Notes: generated from the letters alone by a model not told the origin. Shown: positions 1-8,560, counted from the first letter of the stretch. The stretch is DNA of 39,811 bases from Halobacteriovoraceae bacterium (GCA_018646195.1 JABGVH010000127.1:1-39811), one strand, 5' to 3'. Translations and numbers: made by a program.

Positions 1-2229
1 CAAGATGAAGTGGCGACTACAGATAGAGAATTGAAATGCCTATGCTACGATTATCTCGGCTACGGCGCACTTGATGTCACAAAGAAAGAGTATTTCGCTA
101 AAAACTGTAAAGAGCAATATAAAACGCTAAAAGAACAGCTTGGAAGTGAGCTCTTTGAAAAACTACAAGATGCCGAGGCCGGCAGTGCTGCTGCCGAAGA
201 GGCCAATGCCAAAATGGGTGATGTCTCTGGAGTCAAGTATCAAAAGATGCTAGTGAAACTTGGGGAAGTGACACGTAAATTTAAAGAAATGATCTTAACA
301 GTTACTGGGCCAAACCTTTTGAAGTTGCAAGAATTATCAAACTGGCTTCAAACAGAGGCCAAGTGGAATCAGGCGGAAGTTAAAAACCACGACCTCTACA
401 ACTTTACAATTTTTGATTTCAAAGGAACAGTGCTTGGAGCAGGGGCGATTGTTGGCGCCCTCTTAGCAGCAGGAGTAGTTGCCGTGACTGGTGGCTTTGC
501 CGCTACCGCGACAATTGGCGCTTGGGGAGCAGCAGGTATTATAACCGCTTCAGCGGCGGCAGGAGCCGGTGGCTTCTGGTTACTTGGATCATTGCGTGGG
601 GCCTGGCAAGGTAAGGCACCTGAAATTAAAGACAACCAACAAAAGAAACCAAAGGATATGTACAAGTGTGTTCTCTACCAAAAGAACATGTGCTCTGATT
701 TCAAAAGAGTCTTAAAGCAACCCTATAATAAAGTTTGTAAAAAACACACTTCAGCAAACGCCTGTGTAAAATCCTTTCTGATTACTCAAGAAAATGAGCT
801 GAAGGGAGAAAATGGAGTACGCGCCAATAATTTGAATACTAATGATGATGCTAAGATTACAGTTCACAAAAAATTCTTAGAAAAATTTGCAGACGGTGAC
901 GGTTCTTACTATTTAATCGATCCCTGGATACCTGTTGGGATGAAGAAGTCGGAGCTAATCCGAGATACTCGCAATTATTCGGACCTTTTAGAGAAAGGCT
1001 TTAATAAGGCGTTGTCTTATTTAAAAAGTAAGAAGCCTGCCATGTTGCAAAAAGAGGATTATTTGAAACATACCATAATTGACTCCGCTGCGGTTGGGCA
1101 TTTCGCCCCAAATCTAAAGGAAGGCGGTCAGTATAAATTGACTAAAACAATGAAGGCCAAAATTAGAAAAGGTGCTCGTAAGTACGCAGTCGATCAGGGC
1201 TTTTTGATGGCAGAAGAAAAGGAACACCTGCAGGCCTTTGGCGAATATACTTACACCTACCATTTTTTCTGGCCTAGAGCGGTTCCCGTTTCCTCAGGTA
1301 ATATTAGTTATCCACCGCCTGCCTACATCAGCTACTTTGATACTCTGGCCTTCGGATTAGGCATGATCGCTGGAACCAATGTCAGGGATTATGGAGAGTA
1401 TACCGATATGACCAAGGTCTACACCGATCAATTGATTAAATCACTACAGAGAATAGAGAACTCAGGAAATCTAGGCGAGGGGAATAACACCCAAGAGATA
1501 GGCGGCGAGACACAGGAGTTTATCGCCCAGTCAATACACCTGGCACAGATCAACGGGCTTCTCTCATCCGCTTTAGGTAGTGCTGAGACAGGCCAGACAA
1601 ATGTTACCGGTCAAGATAATGGAGGCTCAGGAAGTGGGCTTTCTCTTAACACCACTGAGCAAGGTGCAATTAATACCGCTAACATATTAAAGAAAATTCA
1701 AGATGACCGGAATAAAAGGAAATCCGCTTTTGACAAGAAACTAGGAAAAACTGCAAGAGGTAAGCTTCTGGCCTTGCGTTCAAAGGAATTAGCTGCTGCC
1801 TTCTTTAAACCGCTCGGAGGCGCTGCTAGTAATGGCTCCTTAAAAGGCGGTAATTTTGCTTCTAAAGGCACTGCGGGTCTGCAAGACAGCAGTTCATCCG
1901 CTAGAAAAAAGAAGAAAGACTACAGTGGTTTAGACAATTACAATCCAGTGACAACCGGAGGCTATGGCTACGGTAGTGGTGGCTCTGGCCGCAGTGGTGG
2001 GGGCAGCTCAGGTAGTAGTGGGGGATCGGTCTCAGGAGATGGAATATCAAATTACGAAGCAGAAAAGGTTGCCGGTGCTATCGATGCTCGGGACCAGGAT
2101 AAGAGTCAATTCGATAGGAATAAAGGCGAGTCTATCTTTGAAATTGTTACCAAGGCCTATATTAGAAGTTACGAACGCATCTTAAATCGCAAAGCACCTG
2201 CCAAAAAACTTAGAGAAGGAACGCGGTAG
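1..2229 (+). CDS. Large Gly/Ser-rich envelope protein, 3' part (5' end outside window)
   Basis: The frame is open from the first base. A GTG at 10 could serve as a start, but no signal peptide follows it, so the gene most likely begins before the window. About 742 residues are visible. A long hydrophobic Gly/Ala-rich stretch at roughly residues 138-198 could form two membrane passes. Several Cys residues follow (around 218-260), then a soluble region, a Lys cluster near 633, and a Gly/Ser-rich linker near 650-675. The last 35 residues contain ESIFEIVTKAYIRSYERI, which resembles the C-terminal motif of the three proteins at 16532-23651 (pattern I-W/F-x-I/V-I/V-x-x-x-Y-x-K/R-S/T). I know no function for the family. 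Membership rests on the short tail motif and shared architecture, so it is less certain than for the 16-23 kb members. Confidence 0.75.
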   Translation, partial: QDEVATTDRELKCLCYDYLGYGALDVTKKEYFAKNCKEQYKTLKEQLGSELFEKLQDAEAGSAAAEEANAKMGDVSGVKYQKMLVKLGEVTRKFKEMILTVTGPNLLKLQELSNWLQTEAKWNQAEVKNHDLYNFTIFDFKGTVLGAGAIVGALLAAGVVAVTGGFAATATIGAWGAAGIITASAAAGAGGFWLLGSLRGAWQGKAPEIKDNQQKKPKDMYKCVLYQKNMCSDFKRVLKQPYNKVCKKHTSANACVKSFLITQENELKGENGVRANNLNTNDDAKITVHKKFLEKFADGDGSYYLIDPWIPVGMKKSELIRDTRNYSDLLEKGFNKALSYLKSKKPAMLQKEDYLKHTIIDSAAVGHFAPNLKEGGQYKLTKTMKAKIRKGARKYAVDQGFLMAEEKEHLQAFGEYTYTYHFFWPRAVPVSSGNISYPPPAYISYFDTLAFGLGMIAGTNVRDYGEYTDMTKVYTDQLIKSLQRIENSGNLGEGNNTQEIGGETQEFIAQSIHLAQINGLLSSALGSAETGQTNVTGQDNGGSGSGLSLNTTEQGAINTANILKKIQDDRNKRKSAFDKKLGKTARGKLLALRSKELAAAFFKPLGGAASNGSLKGGNFASKGTAGLQDSSSSARKKKKDYSGLDNYNPVTTGGYGYGSGGSGRSGGGSSGSSGGSVSGDGISNYEAEKVAGAIDARDQDKSQFDRNKGESIFEIVTKAYIRSYERILNRKAPAKKLREGTR

Positions 2230-2252
2230 GTAAAAGCTTTAGCTTGAATCTA

Positions 2253-2303
2253 GGTCCGGTAAGTTTATGATAAGTATAAGGAATTTTTAAACTTAGCCGG
2301 ATC
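2253..2303 (+). promoter_or_regulatory. Long imperfect hairpin before the polyamine operon
   Basis: The left arm (2253-2266, GGTCCGGTAAGTTT) pairs with the right arm (2289-2303, AAACTTAGCCGGATC), with one bulged G and one G-U pair. The loop is 22 nt. No T-run follows, so it is not a standard terminator. It lies 46 bases before the GTG of the SpeD fusion and could be a leader structure or a weak terminator for the upstream gene. Confidence 0.4.
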
Positions 2304-2349
2304 ATCATATCGTTTTAGTCAGACTATATAGCAAAGAATTGGGGCATTA

Positions 2350-3405
2350 GTGGATACTCGTGCCCAACATTTCTATTCCGATGTTTGGTTAAAAACTGAA
2401 GTCGATGATCAACTCATTTCTAAAGTTTGCGAAGTAATAGAGAGACGGTTAACCGTGGTTGACCGTGTTTCTCATAAGTTCGAGCCACAAGGTGAAACAA
2501 TTCTCTTTGTATTGGCCGAGAGTCATTTCTCACTACACGTCTATCCCGAATTCAAATATATTACGATGGATGTTTATGTCTGTAATATGGGAGTAGACCT
2601 AAAGTCCATCTTTGATGAAATTCTAAATCACCTCGAAATAGATCATGTCGAAAGTAATCTCTACCAAAGAGGGAACCCTCCCGCGGGAAGGAAGAGTCCG
2701 GTTATTCCGAACATAGAGAGAAATTCCTTTATGATTGCGGTGACCTTTACGGTTGCAATGTGCAGTATCTTATACGAATTAATGCTGGCCCAAACTCTTT
2801 CTTCGACAATGGGAAATAGCGTCTTTCGCTATAATATAACGATTGGTCTCTATATCGCTTCTATGGGGGTAGGCGCCTTATATTTTTCGAAGTTGATCAA
2901 AAAAAACTGGAAAGAAAACCTAGTTTCTGTCGAGATAATAATTTCCCTTGTTGGAGGACTCTCTCCATTGCTTGTATTGGCCTTCGACAGCTTATTTAAA
3001 GCTTCAGGGGGCAGCTTGCTGGCAAGCACTTCGATTAATATTTTTAATCACGGGCTGATAATTCTGGTTGGATTCCTTTCGGGACTTGAGCTTCCGCTAC
3101 TGATTAAGATTAGTGAAATGATTTCACCAAACTCCCAGGGGAAAACACTTGCGATTGATTACCTCGGTACACTTGTAGGAGCGATTTTATTTCCAATAGT
3201 AATTCTTCCTCGTCTGGACCTTTTTTCTATAGGTTATTCTGTCGCTTTCCTAAACGCACTGGTGGCGCTAGCAATAGTTTATAAATTTAAAATTAAATCA
3301 CAAAAATTACTTTTCATCTCTACTGCCATTTTGGCGCTTTTTACGATTGCCTTATTTAAAAACGAAAGTATTAATAATTGGGTAATGGAGAATTGGTATT
3401 TTTAA
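2350..3405 (+). CDS. speD: AdoMet decarboxylase (SpeD) domain fused to polytopic membrane domain
   Basis: Residues 1 to about 115 match the short bacterial class of pyruvoyl-dependent S-adenosylmethionine decarboxylases. AESHFSLHVYPE carries the self-cleavage pair Glu57-Ser58, with His63 and Cys78 spaced as in the Thermotoga enzyme (+5 and +20 from the Ser), so self-processing looks intact. The expected product, decarboxylated AdoMet, is the aminopropyl donor for spermidine. Residues about 130-351 are hydrophobic (six or seven helices) and resemble the membrane domain of membrane-attached spermidine synthases; the start of that domain reads like the N-terminus of the next protein (SILYELMLA versus SIIYELLLS). 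The start is GTG with a weak GGGG upstream. The stop is one base before the next ATG, so the pair is co-transcribed. SpeD-family proteins can have shifted substrates, so AdoMet specificity is inferred. Confidence 0.85.
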   Translation: MDTRAQHFYSDVWLKTEVDDQLISKVCEVIERRLTVVDRVSHKFEPQGETILFVLAESHFSLHVYPEFKYITMDVYVCNMGVDLKSIFDEILNHLEIDHVESNLYQRGNPPAGRKSPVIPNIERNSFMIAVTFTVAMCSILYELMLAQTLSSTMGNSVFRYNITIGLYIASMGVGALYFSKLIKKNWKENLVSVEIIISLVGGLSPLLVLAFDSLFKASGGSLLASTSINIFNHGLIILVGFLSGLELPLLIKISEMISPNSQGKTLAIDYLGTLVGAILFPIVILPRLDLFSIGYSVAFLNALVALAIVYKFKIKSQKLLFISTAILALFTIALFKNESINNWVMENWYF

Positions 3406-3406
3406 T

Positions 3407-5116
3407 ATGGAAAAAGAAGAGTATCAGAAAGAACTTTTGATTGTGACGGGAATACTCGCTGCCTGCAGCATTATTTACGAGTTATTACTTTCTAATACAC
3501 TGGCAATTATCACCAATAACTATGTCTGGTGGCAAAGTTTAACAATCGGGATTTATATTGGCGGTCTAGGATTAGGGTCATATATTGGGGATAAGAAAAT
3601 GGATAATTACGTTTCGCTCTTTAAAGCGGAACTTGCCCTTTCCTTCCTAGGTATTGCCTCGGTCGCATTTGTATACCTGGCGCATGGCTCATATCGAGTT
3701 GTCGATTATATGAATTATATTAGTTCAGATTATTACTCTTCTCTATATGTTCAAAATAATTTTTACCTTAAAAGTATGTTTTTCTTAGTGGTAGAAGGAT
3801 TTATCTTTCTAGTGGGTTATTTCTCGGGGCATGAAATACCTTTATTGATAAAAGTATTTAGTAAGCGCAATGAAAATGATGGGATTACTAATCTAATTTT
3901 AGGTATAAGCTACTTTGGTACTTTGTTAGGAACTTTGCTGTTCGTATTTTTCCTTTATCCAAAGCTCGATGTTCTCTACACCTCGCTTTTAATAGGCAGC
4001 TTAAATTTAGCAGTCTGTTTTTATTTTCTCTTTAAGAAGTGGGTTCAGTGGACAAAGAAGGTTGTAGCACTTTTAATTTTAAACTTGGTATTGTTAGGAT
4101 GCCTTTTAAATCAAGCTGAGTATATTCAACAAACCTACCTTAAAACAATTTATCTCTTTCACCGCTTGATTGATACTTCAACTATGGATATTGCTCAATT
4201 TTATAACGAAGCAGATGAGCAAAAAGATGTAGAGCGAAGAAAATCCCTCTATCAGTATATCGACATATTTCATTTAAAAGGGGAGGATGGTAATCCCGAC
4301 GAAATGGTGGTTAATCTAGATACTAGATTTCAATTTAGTTTTAATACAGAGGCCTCCTATCATCAGTCCTTTGCTCACTTACCGATAGACCTAACTTCCT
4401 ATATGCCAAAGAATGTACTCGTTCTAGGCGGAGGGGATGGATTGCTTATTAGAGAACTTTTAAAACACTCAGATATTTCAAGCATAACACAAATTGAGCT
4501 TGATCAAGATATGTTAGAGATGTCGAAAAATGAAAAGCGATTTAAAAATCTTAATCAGGGCTCTCTCTCTAACCCTAGAGTCAAAACGATAATCGGTGAT
4601 GCATTTATTTATCTAAGAAATAATAAGAAAAAGTATGATGCTGTCTATATCGATTTCCCATATCCGAATAGCTATAATCTTTCTCGATTATACAGTATCG
4701 AATTCTATACCTACGTTCAAAGGGCCCTGAAGGATGAAGGCTTTATGATTCTAGATGCTCCTATGTTTCCACAGCAGAAGATGGATTACCAAAAGACAGC
4801 AAGGCGTGCCATTTTAACCACAGTCTTTACTCCTAGAGACAAGCGGCATAATAGTATTTTGTTAAGCACAATTTATTATTCTGGTTTTAAAAAGTTTACA
4901 ACCTTCCTAGTAAGGAAAGAGACTTTCATTGTCGCCAAAAATAATCTTAGGCCATTTAATTATTATTTTTATAAAAAAGAATACTTTGGGAAATATTCAG
5001 CGATAGGTGAGGATGAATTTATCGCTATTCAAGATCAGGAATTTCCACATGAATTGAGGCGTGAAGATGTCAATTCGATATTTAGACCTCGATTAACCCG
5101 AAGGATTCATTACTGA
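3407..5116 (+). CDS. speE: Membrane-attached spermidine synthase-like aminopropyltransferase
   Basis: The N-terminal ~240 residues form several transmembrane helices of the type found in membrane-linked spermidine synthases. The C-terminal half is a Rossmann aminopropyltransferase: LGGGDG at 340-345 (nucleotide-binding loop), an acidic residue in QIELDQDM, GDAF, and YIDFPYP with Asp416. In classical spermidine synthases this last motif is D-x-x-D-P. Here the second Asp is Tyr419, which may alter amine binding. Family knowledge predicts transfer of an aminopropyl group from decarboxylated AdoMet to putrescine or a related amine at the membrane. The donor-making domain is encoded just upstream, and the stop overlaps the next start by one base (TGATG). 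It could instead act mainly in polyamine transport or sensing. Confidence 0.85.
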   Translation: MEKEEYQKELLIVTGILAACSIIYELLLSNTLAIITNNYVWWQSLTIGIYIGGLGLGSYIGDKKMDNYVSLFKAELALSFLGIASVAFVYLAHGSYRVVDYMNYISSDYYSSLYVQNNFYLKSMFFLVVEGFIFLVGYFSGHEIPLLIKVFSKRNENDGITNLILGISYFGTLLGTLLFVFFLYPKLDVLYTSLLIGSLNLAVCFYFLFKKWVQWTKKVVALLILNLVLLGCLLNQAEYIQQTYLKTIYLFHRLIDTSTMDIAQFYNEADEQKDVERRKSLYQYIDIFHLKGEDGNPDEMVVNLDTRFQFSFNTEASYHQSFAHLPIDLTSYMPKNVLVLGGGDGLLIRELLKHSDISSITQIELDQDMLEMSKNEKRFKNLNQGSLSNPRVKTIIGDAFIYLRNNKKKYDAVYIDFPYPNSYNLSRLYSIEFYTYVQRALKDEGFMILDAPMFPQQKMDYQKTARRAILTTVFTPRDKRHNSILLSTIYYSGFKKFTTFLVRKETFIVAKNNLRPFNYYFYKKEYFGKYSAIGEDEFIAIQDQEFPHELRREDVNSIFRPRLTRRIHY

Positions 5117-6639
5117 TGTATAAGAAAGTCATTCTTCTTATCTTATTGTTACCAACTATGGTCTTTAGTCAGATAAGTGAAGAAATGGCAGGGCTCGCTA
5201 TTATTGCCTTTCGTAAAAAAGAATTCTCAAAGTCTATAAAAATTTGGAAGGACCTACTTGAAAATGATAAAAATAATGCAACCTATTGGTTCAATTTAGG
5301 AAATTCATTTTTACTGGCGACTCAATATAGAAATGCAATCCGCTCCTATAAGAAAGTAGAGCAGCTGAAGAGTCCTCTTCTAATGCCTGCGAAGGTTTAT
5401 ATGTCCCGTGCCATTGCAAAGCTGGATCGACCCTACTTGGCAATTTCTAAACTAGGAGAGTTAAAAAAAGAAAAAAATCTACCGCCCAATATCATGGATT
5501 TGTATGAAGAGGAAATTGACAAGTACGACGAATATTATGAAGAGATATTAGAAAAGGGTCTCGATGCTTATGATGATAATAATTTGGTAGAGGCGAGGAG
5601 ACATTTTTTATACCTTTATTATCTTGGAGACGAGGCACTTTCTTATTTAATGCTAGGAAGTATTTATCTAAAGCAAAAAAAATCTAAAAAAGCGCGAATT
5701 CTCTTTAATAAAATTGAAGATTCGGAAATAAGAAAGGAAGCTGAAGAGATTTGGGTAGATTTTCAGGAAGATAAAGAATTCAAGGACATTAAGAAAGACC
5801 GTAGAGTTCGTATTGTACTCGATGCCGCGACTGGGTACGATAATAATGCCTATACTGCAAGTGAGAGTTCTGGAGTTGAAGGAAAAGCAAAGCTTCAGGG
5901 GGCAGGCAGTATTTTTTACAAATTTATTAAGGTAAAAAAAGCAAGTTTCTCTATTGGATACGAATCTTATATTGAAAAATATCAAGACGATGATGAGAGT
6001 AAAAGTGCGGGTAATGTCCTTTCTTTTCCGATGGATATTCGTTGGGGTAAAAATTATTTAAGTTTAAGTCCAAGTTTTGAAAAGGAAAAATTGGGTGGAG
6101 ACCCGTATCTTGTAAAAAATGAATTCAATTTAGTTTATGAAAGAGTCATTACTGACGATGTCTGGGGTGTTGAAGATTCTTATACAAATTATGATCCGGA
6201 CCAGGATGGATTTTTTTACCTAGAAGGGTATTCTAATAATTTACGTGCCTATCTTAGAAAAGACCTCGGTGACCAGCAAGTTTCACTTGGCGTTTCCTTC
6301 TTAAGGGAGCGTTATGTTGACTCGGTGGAAGTTAATCGATCCTACGATGGAGTTAGTCTCGATGGGACTTATTTAAAAATTCTTTCTAAGAAGTGGGAGT
6401 TTGAGTTGGGATTAGGTATTACCAAGAAGCGGTATCTTAAGGATTTTAATTCGACCTTCACCAGACAAGATACCTATAGCGCCATAGGGGCTGCTTTTAG
6501 TTATTCTTATTCTTCAGATTTGACGGCCTATGTAAGCCTTTCAATTAATAAAAATAAATCAAATTTAAATACCGACGAGGATAATAGAAACTATACTCAA
6601 GCTGTAAGCTTAGTTGGTATTACTTGGCGAATCTATTAG
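5116..6639 (+). CDS. TPR plus outer-membrane beta-barrel protein
   Basis: A clear signal peptide (MYKKVILLILLLPTMVFSQ) is followed by tetratricopeptide-like helices at about 28-230; ATYWFNLGNSFLLATQYRNA is a good TPR signature. From about residue 235 to the end the sequence alternates polar and aromatic residues as in beta strands, and it ends in WRIY, an aromatic C-terminus typical of outer-membrane barrels. The arrangement resembles TPR-barrel export proteins such as those for polysaccharides, or Slam, but I see no specific family signature. It is the last gene of the speD-speE operon, starting inside the speE stop codon, so its function is probably linked to the polyamine enzymes, for example in export or surface decoration. 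That link is an inference from context. Confidence 0.75.
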   Translation: MYKKVILLILLLPTMVFSQISEEMAGLAIIAFRKKEFSKSIKIWKDLLENDKNNATYWFNLGNSFLLATQYRNAIRSYKKVEQLKSPLLMPAKVYMSRAIAKLDRPYLAISKLGELKKEKNLPPNIMDLYEEEIDKYDEYYEEILEKGLDAYDDNNLVEARRHFLYLYYLGDEALSYLMLGSIYLKQKKSKKARILFNKIEDSEIRKEAEEIWVDFQEDKEFKDIKKDRRVRIVLDAATGYDNNAYTASESSGVEGKAKLQGAGSIFYKFIKVKKASFSIGYESYIEKYQDDDESKSAGNVLSFPMDIRWGKNYLSLSPSFEKEKLGGDPYLVKNEFNLVYERVITDDVWGVEDSYTNYDPDQDGFFYLEGYSNNLRAYLRKDLGDQQVSLGVSFLRERYVDSVEVNRSYDGVSLDGTYLKILSKKWEFELGLGITKKRYLKDFNSTFTRQDTYSAIGAAFSYSYSSDLTAYVSLSINKNKSNLNTDEDNRNYTQAVSLVGITWRIY

Positions 6640-6685
6640 CTAAATCCTTGAAATCAATAATAAATTGAGCTTTTAATAAATTCTT

Positions 6686-6714
6686 TGAAACTTTTCCGAA
6701 CGCCCCCTCGTCTC
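6686..6714 (+). promoter_or_regulatory. Candidate ECF-sigma promoter (TGAAAC-N17-CGTCTC)
   Basis: TGAAAC at 6686-6691 and CGTCTC at 6709-6714 are separated by 17 bases. This matches the GAAAC / CGTC pattern known for many ECF sigma factors. It lies about 60-90 bases upstream of the secreted basic protein at 6778, and an ECF sigma gene follows at 7392, so local regulation by that factor is plausible. Confidence 0.55.
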
Positions 6715-6777
6715 TTTTACAAGAACCCAAACTGCTGAACGTGTCGTGAAAATATAAATTAACCACAAGGAGTTAAC

Positions 6778-7311
6778 ATGAAAAAGTTTTTAACAGTGTT
6801 TTTAATGCTTTCGTTTTTGGCCACTAGCGCATTTGCTAATGATGCCGCAAATTCATTGAGTGATTCAAGTGTAACTGATGCTAATTCATTGATGGATCAA
6901 ATGCGTCCAGATTCAGTAACAGACCGGCCTGCTGATCGACCTGAGATGGATAAACGCAAAAAGCGTCGTCATCATTTACGTAAAAAAATTCGTCATGCAA
7001 AACGTAAAGTCCGCAAAGCTCGCAGGCACGCTAAAAAGAAGCATTTAAAAAGAGATGAAAATAAAAAACGAAAACTAGCAAAGAGAATTAAGAAGGCCCG
7101 TTTAAAGAAGGCCAGAAAGTTGGCCAAAAGAATCAAGAATGCTAGGAAAAAATGGAAAAACCTTGATAAGCGTAAAAAAATGGCGCGTCTTAAGAAATGG
7201 CGGAAAAACCATAAGCGTAAAAAAGTTGCAAGAGTAAAAAGAAAGGTTAAAAAGAGAATTCAACGTAGGCAAATCCGGCGGAAATTGGCCAATACCGATG
7301 ACCGTGGGTAA
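6778..7311 (+). CDS. Secreted Arg/Lys-rich polycationic protein
   Basis: The protein has a textbook signal peptide (MKKFLTVFLMLSFLATSAFA, cleavage after ANA/AFA). A short acidic/Ser region (about 21-60) follows, then roughly 115 residues made almost only of Lys, Arg, His, Ala and Leu, with helical periodicity. The mature protein is therefore an exported, extremely basic helical polypeptide. A strong Shine-Dalgarno (AAGGAG) sits six bases before ATG. The gene has its own candidate ECF promoter and its own terminator. Similar exported basic proteins are encoded at 8561-8983 and 38780-39448. No family is recognised. DNA, RNA, LPS or other polyanion binding is the obvious guess, but nothing in the sequence proves it. 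Confidence 0.75.
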   Translation: MKKFLTVFLMLSFLATSAFANDAANSLSDSSVTDANSLMDQMRPDSVTDRPADRPEMDKRKKRRHHLRKKIRHAKRKVRKARRHAKKKHLKRDENKKRKLAKRIKKARLKKARKLAKRIKNARKKWKNLDKRKKMARLKKWRKNHKRKKVARVKRKVKKRIQRRQIRRKLANTDDRG

Positions 7312-7334
7312 TTCATAGGACCAGAGAGAGCATT

Positions 7335-7366
7335 GAGGGGACCCATTTGGGCCCCCTCTTTTTTTT
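7335..7366 (+). terminator. Rho-independent terminator
   Basis: A ten-pair stem (GAGGGGACCC with GGGCCCCCTC, one A/C mismatch) closes an ATTT loop and is followed by eight T. It ends the transcript of the secreted basic protein and separates it from the ECF sigma gene. Confidence 0.9.
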
Positions 7367-7385
7367 GTTCGGCTTTTGGTAAAAT
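7357..7385 (+). promoter_or_regulatory. Possible -10 (TAAAAT) of the ECF sigma gene, leaderless geometry
   Basis: TAAAAT at 7380-7385 lies exactly six bases before the ATG at 7392, so transcription would start at or next to the start codon. The -35 position (7357-7362, TCTTTT) falls in the terminator T-run and is weak. There is no proper Shine-Dalgarno before this ATG. Confidence 0.3.
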
Positions 7386-7391
7386 ATTGAG

Positions 7392-7961
7392 ATGAATTCA
7401 AATAGTAGTGAATGCAAGATTGCTGAGGTTATTGAGCGAGCGGTTAACGGTGATCGCGATAGTCAGGGGGAATTGATTGAATTCTGCCAGGACGATCTCT
7501 ACCGATTTTGCCTCTACCTAACTGGCAACCGAGCATTGTCCCAAGATATTGCTCAGGACACCCTTATTAAGGCCTTGGCGGCCTTGTCAGGGCTTAAGAA
7601 CCCAGCAGCGCTTAAAGGCTGGCTGTGCCAAATAGCCCGTAATCTCTATTTAGATTTTCTAAAAAGCCCTAAAAATGCTCCCTACGCCAATTTAAATGAC
7701 CTAGAGGAGACTCTGGCCTTTAGCGGAGGTGCCTCTGAGGTGGACCAGGCGTTGGATATCTCGAAGACCCTCTCTAAGCTCAAATTAGAGGAGCGTGAGG
7801 TCTTGTTGCTGGTGGACAAGCAGGGCTTCTCTTACGGGGAAGCCGCCCAAGTCCTTGATATTACAGAGAACGCTCTAAGGTCCCGACTTCATAGGGCCAG
7901 ACAGGCCTTCTTGCTAATATTTAATGAAACGAATGGTAGCGCTCAGTCGTCTATAGGGTGA
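7392..7961 (+). CDS. ECF-type RNA polymerase sigma factor
   Basis: At 189 residues it has the two-domain layout of group IV sigma factors. The sigma-2 region runs about 10-95, with DLYRFCLYLTGNRALSQDIAQDTLIKAL followed by LKGWLCQIARNLYLDFLK, the usual core-binding and -10 recognition segment. The sigma-4 region runs about 125-180, with LKLEEREVLLLVDKQGFSYG and a helix-turn-helix in EAAQVLDITENALRSRLHRA. It directs core polymerase to its own promoters, often for envelope stress. It is followed 22 bases later by a single-TM protein that fits as its anti-sigma factor, and then by a secreted basic protein. A matching ECF promoter lies upstream of the preceding gene. The inducing signal is unknown. 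Confidence 0.93.
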   Translation: MNSNSSECKIAEVIERAVNGDRDSQGELIEFCQDDLYRFCLYLTGNRALSQDIAQDTLIKALAALSGLKNPAALKGWLCQIARNLYLDFLKSPKNAPYANLNDLEETLAFSGGASEVDQALDISKTLSKLKLEEREVLLLVDKQGFSYGEAAQVLDITENALRSRLHRARQAFLLIFNETNGSAQSSIG

Positions 7962-7983
7962 AGGGTAAAAAAGGAATATTGAG

Positions 7984-8547
7984 ATGAATGATTTCAATAA
8001 AAATTCAGAGAATGATGACGCCAAAAAGATGGCCGAAATCTTTAAGTCTAGTGATGCAGCAGGCGCCTCTCTAGGACCTTTTTTCAAGACCCGAGTTTTG
8101 GCGCAAGTAGAATCGGCCGAAAAGAAAAGTCGAGAAAGTAGCTGGTGGAAAAGGTTCTCTCTTGTTTCATCATTGGTGACCTGTCTTTTAGTAATTGTTC
8201 TGCTTAGGACTAATGGCCCTGACGCAAATACTTACAAAGCATTGGTTGATAGTAATTATGTTGTTAAAATTGATGTTCAAAGCCTGAAGGACTACAAAAT
8301 TGCTTACGCCAAAATTGACTTACCTGGAGGAGTTCAGTTTTATTCTAAGAGTCACCCAGAGTTGGGGGAATTGAACTCGCTTGAAATAAATTGGCAAGCA
8401 GTTGCTCATAAAGATCATTTTCCTCTGGTTATTCGAGGTCAAAAAAGTGGCCTGAAAGCAGTCAAGATAACATTCTATGATGAAGATATGAAAATAGTTT
8501 CCACGAAGGAAATTAAAATCCGGTTTGATGATCAGAAAAGGTCGTAA
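7984..8547 (+). CDS. Single-TM anti-sigma factor candidate
   Basis: At 187 residues it has an acidic/polar cytoplasmic segment (1-53), one hydrophobic helix at about 58-74 (RFSLVSSLVTCLLVIVLL), and a periplasmic domain of about 110 residues. It lies directly downstream of the ECF sigma gene, as membrane anti-sigma factors usually do. The zinc-binding HxxxCxxC motif of the ZAS class is absent. The periplasmic part is predicted beta-rich and could sense an envelope signal. The start ATG has AAGGAA eight bases upstream. Its assignment rests on gene order and topology rather than on a family motif. Confidence 0.7.
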   Translation: MNDFNKNSENDDAKKMAEIFKSSDAAGASLGPFFKTRVLAQVESAEKKSRESSWWKRFSLVSSLVTCLLVIVLLRTNGPDANTYKALVDSNYVVKIDVQSLKDYKIAYAKIDLPGGVQFYSKSHPELGELNSLEINWQAVAHKDHFPLVIRGQKSGLKAVKITFYDEDMKIVSTKEIKIRFDDQKRS

Positions 8548-8560
8548 CGGGGAGTAGAGC

